This document shows, in pieces, positions 1 through 6,867 of a stretch of 9,894 nucleotides of DNA; within the stretch, counting starts at the first letter, position 1; each line of letters opens with the position of its first letter. Under the pieces are notes generated by a model. That model did no database searches. It was not told the origin of the DNA and was given only the letters and a program-made list of their open reading frames with translations. The position numbers and the translations under genes were made by a program. The DNA is from Acidobacteriota bacterium (lineage in GTDB: Bacteria; Acidobacteriota; Vicinamibacteria; Vicinamibacterales; Fen-181): positions 1 through 9,894 of the forward strand of contig PMKG01000053.1 in assembly GCA_003157675.1 (NCBI GenBank), in the 5' to 3' direction.

Positions 1-95
1 CGCCTGCTTCGCGGTAGCTCTTCAATCTCGCGGTCGTGCGAGAAGCATCTCGATGGCCTTCCCCAGCCGGCGACCGCCGGGATCGCCACATCGTC

Positions 96-101
96 GATAA
101 T
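96..101 (+). promoter_or_regulatory. Possible -10 box of a leaderless transcript
   Basis: GATAAT ends six bases before ATG 108, so a transcript from it would begin at or near the start codon. No Shine-Dalgarno sequence is seen in between, which agrees with a leaderless message. No convincing -35 box is visible, so this rests on one hexamer only. Confidence 0.3.
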
Positions 102-107
102 GCTCGG

Positions 108-725
108 ATGAGTCCACGCATTCGTCTCCAGTTCGGCACGACTGCCCTGTTCCTTTTCGTCGGGCTCGCTCTGTCGGGCACATTGCTGCGGTCCCAGGCG
201 GTCGCACCACTCGCCGCGGTGCCCGCCGAAGAATACGCAGTCTACGCGGCGGCCATGCTCAAGGTCGTCCACGGCTCGTCGTTCGTCGTCGTCGACACGA
301 CGTCGATGCACAACAAGCCAGGCGAGATTCCGGCCGCGCTGAACTTCCCTCCCGAAGACAAGCCGCGGCTGACCGCCGATCTCGTCGGCGACTTCAAGAT
401 GAAGAACAGCGCGCCGTCTACCCTGGCCTCCGGCTTCCCCGCGGCCGTCTCCGTCACCCTCATCACCGAGGCGGAAAGGCAGGCGATGTTCGCCGGGTGC
501 CTCGGCGGCGATGCCTGCGGGTGGAGCGTGTTCTACAAGAGGTACGCGGGCGCCTCCGGCATCACCTCGCTCTCGCGGGTCGGCTTCAACGACGCGCGAG
601 ACATCGCCCTGCTCTACTTGGGCCACTCGCGCGACTGGGAGGCCGGGATGGGTCTCTACGTGCTGCTGGCGAAGCACGAAGGCCGGTGGGAGGTCACCAG
701 CCTGACGACAAGCTGGATCTCCTGA
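108..725 (+). CDS. Secreted or membrane-anchored protein of unknown function
   Basis: A 205-residue protein that I do not recognise by name. A basic start followed by a hydrophobic segment (about residues 9-28) looks like a signal peptide or single membrane anchor, so the rest probably lies in the periplasm. The mature part has alternating beta-type segments and ends in a W-x-V-x-x-L-x-x-x-W-I-S pattern. The C-terminal block (VGFN, a D-x-A-L-L-Y run, then G-x-Y-V-L-L and E-G-R-W) resembles secreted hypothetical proteins I have seen in which strands follow a conserved SRVGF motif. Two cysteines, C131 and C137, could form a small disulfide loop. I chose ATG 108 rather than the upstream start at 36 because the signal-like segment begins there and the upstream part reads as non-coding. 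There is no clear Shine-Dalgarno before 108, but GATAAT lies at 96-101, which would suit leaderless translation. The function is unknown. Confidence 0.75.
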   Translation: MSPRIRLQFGTTALFLFVGLALSGTLLRSQAVAPLAAVPAEEYAVYAAAMLKVVHGSSFVVVDTTSMHNKPGEIPAALNFPPEDKPRLTADLVGDFKMKNSAPSTLASGFPAAVSVTLITEAERQAMFAGCLGGDACGWSVFYKRYAGASGITSLSRVGFNDARDIALLYLGHSRDWEAGMGLYVLLAKHEGRWEVTSLTTSWIS

Positions 726-745
726 TCGCGACCGCATAGTCGCGA
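726..745 (+). terminator. Hairpin directly after the stop codon
   Basis: A perfect 7-bp stem (TCGCGAC at 726-732 with GTCGCGA at 739-745) and a 6-base loop start right after the TGA at 723-725. The same bases also form a 10-base direct repeat (TCGCGACCGC at 726-735 and 740-749). There is no T-run after the stem, so it is not a classic intrinsic terminator. It could end transcription weakly, protect the 3' end of the message, or be chance in GC-rich DNA. Confidence 0.3.
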
Positions 746-792
746 CCGCCGGTTGCTGCCACGGGCGAATGGGTGTAAGTTCCTCGGACATC

Positions 793-1022
793 ATGCCGGT
801 CCCGAGCGTCCTCACCGCGGCCTTCCATGGCGCCGCGGGCGCCCCGACGCTCTTCTGCACCAGCGTCGGACCGCCGTCGGGCTCCTGGCCGGTTACGTGG
901 CAGGCATCGGCGCGGGGCTGGCCGTGCAGTGGCTCGGGTGGGCCGGCCGCCTGTTGCAGGGCTTCGCCATCCCGGCCATCGTCGGCCTCGTCGTCGTGGA
1001 TATCGTGCTCGTCGTGATCTGA
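793..1022 (+). pseudogene. Possible frameshifted small membrane protein
   Basis: The 338 bases between the first gene and the DUF1579-like gene hold no intact gene, but the last 140 or so bases look coding. In the frame that ends with TGA 1020-1022, codons from about 870 give two hydrophobic segments: a G/A-rich one (about 882-932) and an I/V-rich one (about 960-1019), separated by Q-W-L-G-W-A-G-R. Third positions are strongly G/C in this frame. No ATG or TTG lies close upstream; the in-frame TTG at 753 would add an Arg-rich, unlikely leader. The frame one base over, from ATG 793, has good codon use up to about 880. One missing base near 860-885 would join the two into a protein of roughly 76 residues. 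It may be a decayed gene, a sequencing error, or a real gene with an unusual start such as GTG 897. No function can be given. Confidence 0.3.
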
Positions 1023-1029
1023 CCGGACC

Positions 1030-1038
1030 TGCTACAAT
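1030..1038 (+). promoter_or_regulatory. Extended -10 promoter of the DUF1579-like gene
   Basis: TG at 1030-1031, one spacer base, then TACAAT at 1033-1038 form an extended -10 element. Transcription would start near 1045, leaving a leader of about 20 bases that holds the ribosome-binding site. No good -35 box is seen, which is usual for extended -10 promoters. Confidence 0.5.
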
Positions 1039-1063
1039 CTGCGCACACGGAGGGTTCCCCGTC

Positions 1064-1591
1064 ATGCGCCACATCCTGATCGCCGTCGTCGCTCTTACCG
1101 TCGTCGCCGGCGCCGCCGCCGTCGCCACGGCCCAGGCCGCTCCCATCAAGGACCCGCTCCTCGAGCGGCTTGCCGGCACCTGGGTGCTGCGCGGCACGCT
1201 CGCCCGGCAGCAGACGACGCACGACGTCACGGCAGAGTGGGTGCTGAATCACCTGTATCTGCGCCTCCACGAGACGTCGCGGGAGAAGGACGCCGCCGGG
1301 CATCCCCAGTACGAGGCCATCGTCCTCATCGGCTGGGATGCGTCCGCCGGCGAGTATCAGTGTCTCTGGCTGGATACGACGGGAGGCGGCGGACTGACGG
1401 CGCAGGGCATCGGCCGCGGCAAGCGCGACGACGACAGGATCCCGTTCCTCTGGAAAGAGAAGGACGGCACGCTGTCGTTCAACAATACGTTCGTCTACGA
1501 CCACGGCGCCGATTCGTGGACCTGGATCATGGACAACATCCAGAAGGACAAGCCGGTGCCGTTCGCGCGCCTCACGCTCACGCGGAAGTGA
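1064..1591 (+). CDS. Secreted DUF1579-like (lipocalin-type) protein
   Basis: A 175-residue protein with a clear signal peptide: M-R-H, a hydrophobic stretch of alanines and valines, and a likely A-x-A type cut near residues 21-25 (ATAQA). The mature part opens with L-x-R-L-A-G-T-W, the usual first strand of DUF1579 and related lipocalin-like beta barrels. It goes on with the E-W-V-L-N-x-x-Y-L-x-x-H-E block, the Y-E-A-I-V-L-I-G-W-D block and later W-x-W-I-M strands typical of that group. Such proteins are small periplasmic barrels, probably binding a small ligand; the ligand is unknown. ATG 1064 is preceded by GGAGGG (1049-1054) at 9 bases and follows the signal-like start, so it is preferred over the track-like upstream start at 827, whose leader is Arg-rich out-of-frame DNA. 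It is most likely a single-gene unit transcribed from the extended -10 element at 1030-1038. Confidence 0.8.
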   Translation: MRHILIAVVALTVVAGAAAVATAQAAPIKDPLLERLAGTWVLRGTLARQQTTHDVTAEWVLNHLYLRLHETSREKDAAGHPQYEAIVLIGWDASAGEYQCLWLDTTGGGGLTAQGIGRGKRDDDRIPFLWKEKDGTLSFNNTFVYDHGADSWTWIMDNIQKDKPVPFARLTLTRK

Positions 1592-1687
1592 CTGGAGCGA
1601 CAGCCATGACGACTCGGACCGCCGCCTGGCCGCTCGCGGCCCTGCTGGCACCGTCGGATGGCGTTGACACACCTCTGCCCGCCTCGG

Positions 1688-1716
1688 TTGACGCCCGTCC
1701 GGCCGAAGGCTATTCT
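1688..1716 (+). promoter_or_regulatory. Likely sigma-70 promoter of the kinase gene
   Basis: TTGACG (1688-1693) and TATTCT (1711-1716) are separated by exactly 17 bases. Transcription would begin near 1723, so the kinase start must lie downstream of that. A second, perfect TTGACA at 1664-1669 lies 18 bases further up, but has no good -10 at the right distance. Confidence 0.5.
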
Positions 1717-1760
1717 CTGGCTGTCTCAGCACAGCCGCCGGTTGCTCCGCTCATGCCCGT

Positions 1761-1765
1761 GGAGG
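1761..1765 (+). promoter_or_regulatory. Ribosome-binding site that decides the kinase start
   Basis: GGAGG lies four bases before CTG 1770 in the kinase frame. It is the only strong site between the promoter and the glycine-rich loop, and it supports a start at 1770 rather than at ATG 1827, which would cut the loop in half. Confidence 0.5.
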
Positions 1766-1769
1766 CTCC

Positions 1770-4367
1770 CTGGAGCACGCGTCGATCGGCCCGTATCGCA
1801 TTGTCGAACGGCTCGGCACCGGAGGCATGGGCGAGGTGTACCTGGCGATCGACACCCGCCTGAACCGCAGGGTCGCGCTGAAGTACCTGTCCGATCCGTC
1901 ACTGGACGCCCCGCACGCGCGCGAGCGCCTGCTGCGCGAGGCGCGGGCGGCGGCGCAGATTACGCACCCTCACATCGCCGCCATCTACGACATCCTCGAC
2001 ACCGCGACGCCGCCCTGCATCGTCATGGAATACGCGGCGGGCGAGACGCTGGCGAGCGCCGCCGCCAGGGGTCCGTTGCCGTGCGACCAGGTGCTGACGA
2101 TCGGCGCGCAACTGGCCGACGCGCTGGCGCACGCGCACGCGGCCGGCGTGATCCACCGCGACCTCAAGCCCGCGAACGTGGTGGTGGCCGGCGACGGGAG
2201 TGTCAAGGTCCTCGATTTCGGCCTGGCGAGGGTTCGTGACGTCGGGCGCGAGTTGGTGAATCCGGAGGCGCCGACGCGGGAGGCGATCGAGTCCCAGGCA
2301 GAGGACTTTGCCGGCACGCCCGCCTACATGTCGCCGGAACAGCTGGTCGGCCGGCCAGCGACTCCGCTGAGCGACATCTACAGTCTTGGTGTGACGCTGT
2401 ACGAACTGCTGAGTGGACGGTTGCCGTTCGATGGCCCCACCACTCCCGATCTGGTCTACCAGGTTCTGTCGGGCCCGACGCCCCATGTCTCCGAGACCAA
2501 CGCTGCCGTGCCGCCGTCGCTGGACGCCGTGGTGGCCATGGCGATGGCTCGGAAGCCAGGCGAGCGGTACCAGTCAGCCGCGCAACTGGCGGAGGGCCTG
2601 AGTCAGGCCGCCGCCGATTGCAGCGCCGGAAACGGCCGTCATTCCCCGCGCGAGCGATCGGTAGCGGGAGCGCCGACGCCAGTCTCGTCCACATGGCGCC
2701 GGATGGCGTATGCGGCCGGAACGCTGGCCGTCATGGGGGTCCTCCTCGCGTCCGGTTACGGGGTGCGGAGGCGCACCACGGAAGCGCCAACGACGCCCTT
2801 GCAGTACGTCGCCGTGCTTCCCTTCACGTCGAACTTCGGGGATGGCGACGCGGCAGCGGCGGCCGCCGCCATCTCGGACGTCTTCACGTCGGCGCTCGAA
2901 GGACTGTCACCGATCACGCTGGTCTCCAAGAAGGACACCGAGGTGTACCTGAGGAACTCGGCCGACGCGCGCAAGAGCGCCCGGCAGCTGGGCGCCGTCG
3001 CCGTGAGCGGCGTCGTGTCGCGAGCGGGCACCGAGTTGCGATTCTCGGTCAGACTCGAACGGCCGGACGGCAAGGTCCTCGCGGAGAGGTCCTACCAGGG
3101 AAGCGCCGCGGCGATGGCCAGGCTCGAAGCGCAGGCGGTCGATCTGGTGGTCTCGAAGTTGAATGTCAGCCTCACCAACGCCGATCGCCAGCGCCTGCAG
3201 CGTGTCCCGGTGTGCCGCACGGAGGCGATGGCCGACTATGCCGCGGCCCGCGCGCTCCTCGGCCGGGAGGACGTCCCTGGCAACGCCGCGAAGGCCGAAA
3301 CCGCATTCGGGCAGGCGATCGCGAAGGACCCGAATTGCGCGCCGGCCCACGCCGGCCTGGCCGATGCCTCCTGGGCGTTGTACCGCGCGACCAGGGATCC
3401 CTCGTGGGCCGCGCGGGCGGACACGGCCATCCAGCGCGCCCTCGCCCTGGACACCGAGAGCCGCGCCATTCGCAAGTCGGTGGCGGCCTATTACCAGAAC
3501 ACCGGTCGGAACGACGCCGCGGAGAAGATTCTGCGGGCCCTCATCGCGCAGTGGCCGAACGACGACGACGCCCATCGCCTCCTGTCGAGCGTCCTGGACA
3601 ACCAGGACCGCTCGATCGAAGCCGCGGCGGAGCTTCAGAAGGCGATCGACCTGCGCCCCACGAACTGGATCAACTACCTCGTTCAGGGCAACATACGCTT
3701 CGACAGACAGCACTTTGCCGAGGCCGCGGCGTCATACCAGCGGGTCCTGGCCATCCAACCCGGCAACGTGTGGGCGATCACCAACCTGGGGGCGGCCTAC
3801 TGGCGGCAGGGTGAGCGCGACAAGGCCATCGCCATCTACCGGGAGGCACCCGTCCTCGATGACTCGATACTCGGGAACATGGCGTTCTTCTACTTCGAGA
3901 TGGGGCAGTACGAAGAGGCGGCCAAGGCCTGGCAGCAGGCATTGACGCTGGTTCCGAACGACGACGTCAAGCACGGAAACCTGGGCGACGCCTACATGCG
4001 CCTCGGGCGCAGGAAGGAGGCGCTCGAGCAATACCGCCTGGCCGCCGACCGATCGGGCGACCGGCTCGCGGTGAACCCGGCCGACGCCAAGGTGCTCGCC
4101 CGCCACGCGGTGTACGAGGCCAGGCTGGGCCGACCCGAAGCCGTGCAGCATGCGGCCGAGGCGGTCAGGTTGAGCCCTGACGATCCGACGGTACTTTACA
4201 AGCGCGCTGTCGTGCACTGCCTGCTCAGGCAGCCACAGGAAGCCGCCGAGTGGCTGCGCCGGGCGATCGAGAAGCACTACCCGCGGGAGAACGCGGCGGC
4301 GGATTCGGATCTCGATCCGATCAAGAAACGGCCGGAAGTTGCGGCGCTGCTGCAGGGGAACCGATAG
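1770..4367 (+). CDS. Membrane-anchored Ser/Thr protein kinase with C-terminal TPR repeats
   Basis: An 865-residue receptor-type kinase of the Hanks/PknB group. Counting from CTG 1770, the kinase domain covers about residues 9-275: glycine-rich loop G-T-G-G-M-G-E-V-Y (16-24), ATP-binding Lys38, helix-C Glu57, catalytic loop H129-R-D131 with K133 and N136, D149-F-G, and S-P-E (188-190) ending the activation loop. All key residues are present, so it should be active. One membrane segment (312-332) follows. Then comes a domain of about 125 residues starting V-A-V-L-P-F (from 344), like the FlgO/TolB-type domain often seen in such kinases, and about nine TPR units (485-850) for protein binding. 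The kinase would face the cytoplasm, the TPRs the periplasm. The usual start codons are missing: ATG 1827 lies inside the loop and an in-frame stop is at 1689-1691. CTG 1770 with GGAGG before it gives a normal N-terminus; a lost base near 1768-1770 is the alternative. It is probably co-transcribed with the next gene. Confidence 0.85.
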   Translation: MEHASIGPYRIVERLGTGGMGEVYLAIDTRLNRRVALKYLSDPSLDAPHARERLLREARAAAQITHPHIAAIYDILDTATPPCIVMEYAAGETLASAAARGPLPCDQVLTIGAQLADALAHAHAAGVIHRDLKPANVVVAGDGSVKVLDFGLARVRDVGRELVNPEAPTREAIESQAEDFAGTPAYMSPEQLVGRPATPLSDIYSLGVTLYELLSGRLPFDGPTTPDLVYQVLSGPTPHVSETNAAVPPSLDAVVAMAMARKPGERYQSAAQLAEGLSQAAADCSAGNGRHSPRERSVAGAPTPVSSTWRRMAYAAGTLAVMGVLLASGYGVRRRTTEAPTTPLQYVAVLPFTSNFGDGDAAAAAAAISDVFTSALEGLSPITLVSKKDTEVYLRNSADARKSARQLGAVAVSGVVSRAGTELRFSVRLERPDGKVLAERSYQGSAAAMARLEAQAVDLVVSKLNVSLTNADRQRLQRVPVCRTEAMADYAAARALLGREDVPGNAAKAETAFGQAIAKDPNCAPAHAGLADASWALYRATRDPSWAARADTAIQRALALDTESRAIRKSVAAYYQNTGRNDAAEKILRALIAQWPNDDDAHRLLSSVLDNQDRSIEAAAELQKAIDLRPTNWINYLVQGNIRFDRQHFAEAAASYQRVLAIQPGNVWAITNLGAAYWRQGERDKAIAIYREAPVLDDSILGNMAFFYFEMGQYEEAAKAWQQALTLVPNDDVKHGNLGDAYMRLGRRKEALEQYRLAADRSGDRLAVNPADAKVLARHAVYEARLGRPEAVQHAAEAVRLSPDDPTVLYKRAVVHCLLRQPQEAAEWLRRAIEKHYPRENAAADSDLDPIKKRPEVAALLQGNR

Positions 4368-4418
4368 CGCCCGGTGCCATCGACGGTCGGAACTCAGTCA
4401 CGACAGGGAGGGAGCGTC

Positions 4419-4790
4419 ATGCGGTACAAAGGCGTCACCAGGGTCATCACCATCTACGTCAGCAAGACCGGGAACAAGTGCGCGATTGACATCTGCCCCG
4501 AACACGCGGAAGTCAGGGTCGGCGACAGAGTGGTCTGGCAGGTGCAGAACGCTCCGCGGGACGTCAGAGTGTCGGTCGGGAACTTCCGGCGCCTCGACCC
4601 GCCGCCTTCGGTGGTCCTGCGCAAGGGCAAGGCGCCGTTGCTTCCCGAGAAGAAGATCCGACCCAAGGGGCCCTCAGGCCTGATCCACAAAGCCCGCGTG
4701 GGAGACGTCGGGTACCACAAGTACGACGTCCTGTTCGACGGGCACCCGGTGCTGGACCCCGATCTCGAGATCAAGGGACCGAATCGCTAG
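4419..4790 (+). CDS. Small cupredoxin-like protein, no visible copper ligands
   Basis: A 123-residue protein with no signal peptide. Residues 28-53 (V-R-V-G-D-R-V-V-W, then a basic strand and S-V-G-N-F) match the second half of the plastocyanin-like fold, where such proteins carry V-x-x-G-x-T-V-x-W. The end, with Y-D-V-L-F-D-G and D-P-D-L-E-I, also fits a short beta-sandwich domain. The His-Cys-His-Met copper set is not present in its usual places, so I do not call it a copper protein. ATG 4419 has a strong AGGGAGGGAG site six bases upstream, which rules out the start at 4374. It begins 51 bases after the kinase stop with no terminator between, so it likely shares its transcript. A role as kinase partner or substrate is only a guess from position. 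Confidence 0.7.
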   Translation: MRYKGVTRVITIYVSKTGNKCAIDICPEHAEVRVGDRVVWQVQNAPRDVRVSVGNFRRLDPPPSVVLRKGKAPLLPEKKIRPKGPSGLIHKARVGDVGYHKYDVLFDGHPVLDPDLEIKGPNR

Positions 4791-4796
4791 TCGCGT

Positions 4797-6752
4797 CTAT
4801 CGCCTCACCACCGTGACGGTGATCTGCGACGGGTACTGCTTCGAGTGGTGCACGACGTTGTGCGCCACGACGCCGCTGGCCTCGTCGTAGTTGTGGCCGC
4901 CGGTGTTGAGGTTCCGGTCGAAGCGCGGGAAGTTGCTGCTCGACACCTCGATCCGCAGCCGGTGCCCGGCCTCGAAGTCGTTGCTCGTCGTCAGCGGCTG
5001 GAGGGTGACCTTGTACACCTGTCCCGGCTCCATCCAGGCGAGCGGCTTGTCGTAGCCGTCGCGGTAGCGCATGCGCTGGATCGATTCGTCGAGGTTGTAG
5101 GCGCGGCCGTCCGGGTAGACGTCGATCACCTTGACCGTGAAGTCGGTGTCCTTTGCGTCCGACGACACGTAGAGCGTCGGCACGATCGGTCCGCTCAGCT
5201 CCGTGGCGTCCTTGAACGGGGCCGACGTGTAGACGAGGATGTCGGGCCGCGTCTCCATCTTCCGCTGGTCGAACGCGCCGGCCGTGATGGCGGTCCCGGT
5301 GCAGCACACGTTGCCGCCGTAAGAGGTGACCGGCTTCGCGGGGTCGTAGGTGAACGCGTCGGGCGCATCGCTCGCCGGAGGGGCCGCGACGAGCGCGCCG
5401 TCGCCGTCCATCGTGTTCGCCTTGCTGCCGCTCGCGAGGAAGAAGGTCAGCGGCTGCGCGCCGCGGGGCGGCCACGTGTCGGAGGTCTGCCACTTGTTGA
5501 GGCCCATGGTGAAGTAGGTGACCTTCGCCAGCGTGTCGATCGCCGCGTTCGTTTCCCCCTTGAGGAACCGGTCGAAGAACCCGTACACGATCTCGTTGTA
5601 GTTGAGGCGCGCATCCCCCATCGGCCGCTCGCCGACCACGAGGTTCTCGGGCGTGCGCGTGTAGCCGCAGTGTGTGACCGGCGCGATGACGGCCCACTGC
5701 TGGTCGGCCACGCCGCCCTTCGCCGTCTGGCGGACGTGGTTGTAGAGCGCGAGGTTCGGCCCGATGGACACGTCGTACCACGACATGAACCAGAGGCCGG
5801 GCACCTTCAGCGGCATGTCGTCGTGGTAGAGGCCGCCCTTGTACCAGGCCGGGTCGTTGGGCGTCCGCTGGATCATCCGTCCGCCGGTCGGCACGGGCAT
5901 GGCGTCGGCGAAGACCCCCTTCGGCCCGTCGACCGCCGTGAAGATGTCCTGGACCGGCAGGTGCCACAGCGCCTGCGACCAGTCGACCGGCGTCATCTGC
6001 GGCGCCAGGTCGAACCACTTCGACGCGCGGATGAGGTCGGCCTGCGACGTCCCCGGCGGGAACATCGGTCGCACCTGGTTCTGCTCGCCATAGAGCCAGG
6101 CGATGAACAGCATCTGCACCGCGCCGCCGCGGTACCAGTTCCCCTGCTCGTAGTACGGCCCGACGCGCCCGACGCCCGCGCCGAAGCCCTGCACGTTCAT
6201 CGCCGCGTAGGCCGGGTTGCCAAGCGAGGCGACACCCATCTGGTATTCCGCGGTCGACGAGCACCCAGTCGTCCCGACCTTGCCGTTCGACCAGGACTGC
6301 GACGAGATCCAGGTCAGCGTGTCGTCGCCATCGGTCCGCACCGAGTCGAGGATGTCGTAGTTCCCCTCGGAGAAGAAGTGGCCGCGCTCGTTCTGGATGA
6401 CGTAGGCGTAGCCTCGCTTCACCGCCGTCAGCGCCGTCGTCATGTCGGCCGGCACGCCGTTGCGCACGTCCCAGTAGTTGAAGTTGTAGGGCGTGCGAAC
6501 CCAGATGGTCGGCACCGTCTTCGAGACACCCTTCGGGCGGTAGACGTCGGTGGCGAGCCGCACGCCGTCGCGCATCGGCAGCATCACCTTGCGATCGACG
6601 ACGGCGATCGACTGCAGTTCCTGCTCGGCCTCCCAACGGACCTTGGTCTGGTCGGGCGTGAGCCCACCACGCTGGGCGATGACCGTCCCGGCGGCGGCAA
6701 GCAGCGTGGCGACGATCGCGGCGGCGGCGAACTGGCGAATCGATGGGCGCAT
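4797..6752 (-). CDS. Secreted CocE/NonD-type S15 family hydrolase
   Basis: A 651-residue enzyme of the CocE/NonD (peptidase S15, X-Pro dipeptidyl-peptidase-like) group, which cleaves esters or amides with an alpha/beta-hydrolase fold. A signal peptide covers residues 1-27 and ends in V-I-A-Q, so it is exported. The hydrolase domain follows: M-R-D-G-V-R-L-A-T-D-V-Y near residue 60, nucleophile S165 in G-C-S-S-T, Asp327 in S-W-Y-D, and His361 in V-T-H-C-G. The order Ser-Asp-His and the spacing fit the family. The last 200 or so residues form the usual C-terminal beta-sandwich domain, with L-x-P-L-T-T-S-N-D-F and A-G-H-R-L-R-I-E-V. The substrate cannot be read from sequence. ATG 6752 is preceded by AGGGAG at six bases; the longer frame upstream runs into the repeat and is not used. 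It is the last gene of a minus-strand group, 115 bases after the barrel gene. Confidence 0.9.
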   Translation of the reverse strand: MRPSIRQFAAAAIVATLLAAAGTVIAQRGGLTPDQTKVRWEAEQELQSIAVVDRKVMLPMRDGVRLATDVYRPKGVSKTVPTIWVRTPYNFNYWDVRNGVPADMTTALTAVKRGYAYVIQNERGHFFSEGNYDILDSVRTDGDDTLTWISSQSWSNGKVGTTGCSSTAEYQMGVASLGNPAYAAMNVQGFGAGVGRVGPYYEQGNWYRGGAVQMLFIAWLYGEQNQVRPMFPPGTSQADLIRASKWFDLAPQMTPVDWSQALWHLPVQDIFTAVDGPKGVFADAMPVPTGGRMIQRTPNDPAWYKGGLYHDDMPLKVPGLWFMSWYDVSIGPNLALYNHVRQTAKGGVADQQWAVIAPVTHCGYTRTPENLVVGERPMGDARLNYNEIVYGFFDRFLKGETNAAIDTLAKVTYFTMGLNKWQTSDTWPPRGAQPLTFFLASGSKANTMDGDGALVAAPPASDAPDAFTYDPAKPVTSYGGNVCCTGTAITAGAFDQRKMETRPDILVYTSAPFKDATELSGPIVPTLYVSSDAKDTDFTVKVIDVYPDGRAYNLDESIQRMRYRDGYDKPLAWMEPGQVYKVTLQPLTTSNDFEAGHRLRIEVSSSNFPRFDRNLNTGGHNYDEASGVVAHNVVHHSKQYPSQITVTVVRR

Positions 6753-6778
6753 GGAGTTCTCCCTGGGTGAAATCTGAA

Positions 6779-6854
6779 GATCCTGCGATCTTGCGATCGT
6801 GCGATTTGGCAGCCGCCACTTCGCACGATCGTCAGATCGCACGATCGCACGATG
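6779..6854 (-). repeat. Phased 8-bp GATC repeat with inverted arms, forming a long hairpin
   Basis: In the 115 bases between the barrel gene and the CocE-like gene, GATC or a near form occurs every 8 bases: 6779, 6787, 6795, 6803 (GATT), then 6827, 6835, 6843, 6851 (GATG). The gap between arms, 6803 to 6827, is 24, so the 8-base register is kept. The left arm repeats TGCGATCN, the right arm GATCGCAC, its inverted form. Together 6785-6804 and 6821-6840 make an imperfect 20-bp stem: GCGATCT with AGATCGC, two mismatched or wobble positions, then an 11-bp perfect stem, with a 16-base loop (6805-6820). Like REP-type elements, it could stabilise the upstream message, weaken read-through, or bind a protein. 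It has no T-run on either strand after the stem, so it is not a plain terminator. Confidence 0.8.
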
Positions 6855-6867
6855 AACGCGGGTCGCC

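Noticed and set aside
1..107. Open frames reaching the window start on both strands
   Set aside because: No recognisable protein motif in either direction; a weak 6-bp inverted repeat (26-31 with 38-43) is all that is seen.
1664..1669. Perfect TTGACA as -35 of the kinase promoter
   Set aside because: At 16-18 bases downstream there is no -10-like hexamer; the TTGACG at 1688 pairs better with TATTCT.
1606..1863. ATG 1606 with GGAG before it and a signal-like start (A-A-W-P-L-A-A-L-L-A)
   Set aside because: After about ten residues the sequence loses any protein character, and it overlaps the kinase promoter and start. Perhaps a decayed gene start, but not enough to call.
2618..3814. A 398-codon open frame inside the kinase gene
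   Set aside because: Arg/Gly/Pro-rich shadow of the kinase frame, with no family motif; the kinase frame shows clear TPR and membrane segments in the same bases.
4845..6770. A 641-codon open frame on the plus strand
   Set aside because: It lies antisense to the CocE-like gene and reads as Arg/Val/His-rich sequence with no domain, a usual shadow in GC-rich DNA.
6773..6860. The repeat as a CRISPR array
   Set aside because: Units are only 8 bases long with no unique spacers and no cas genes nearby.
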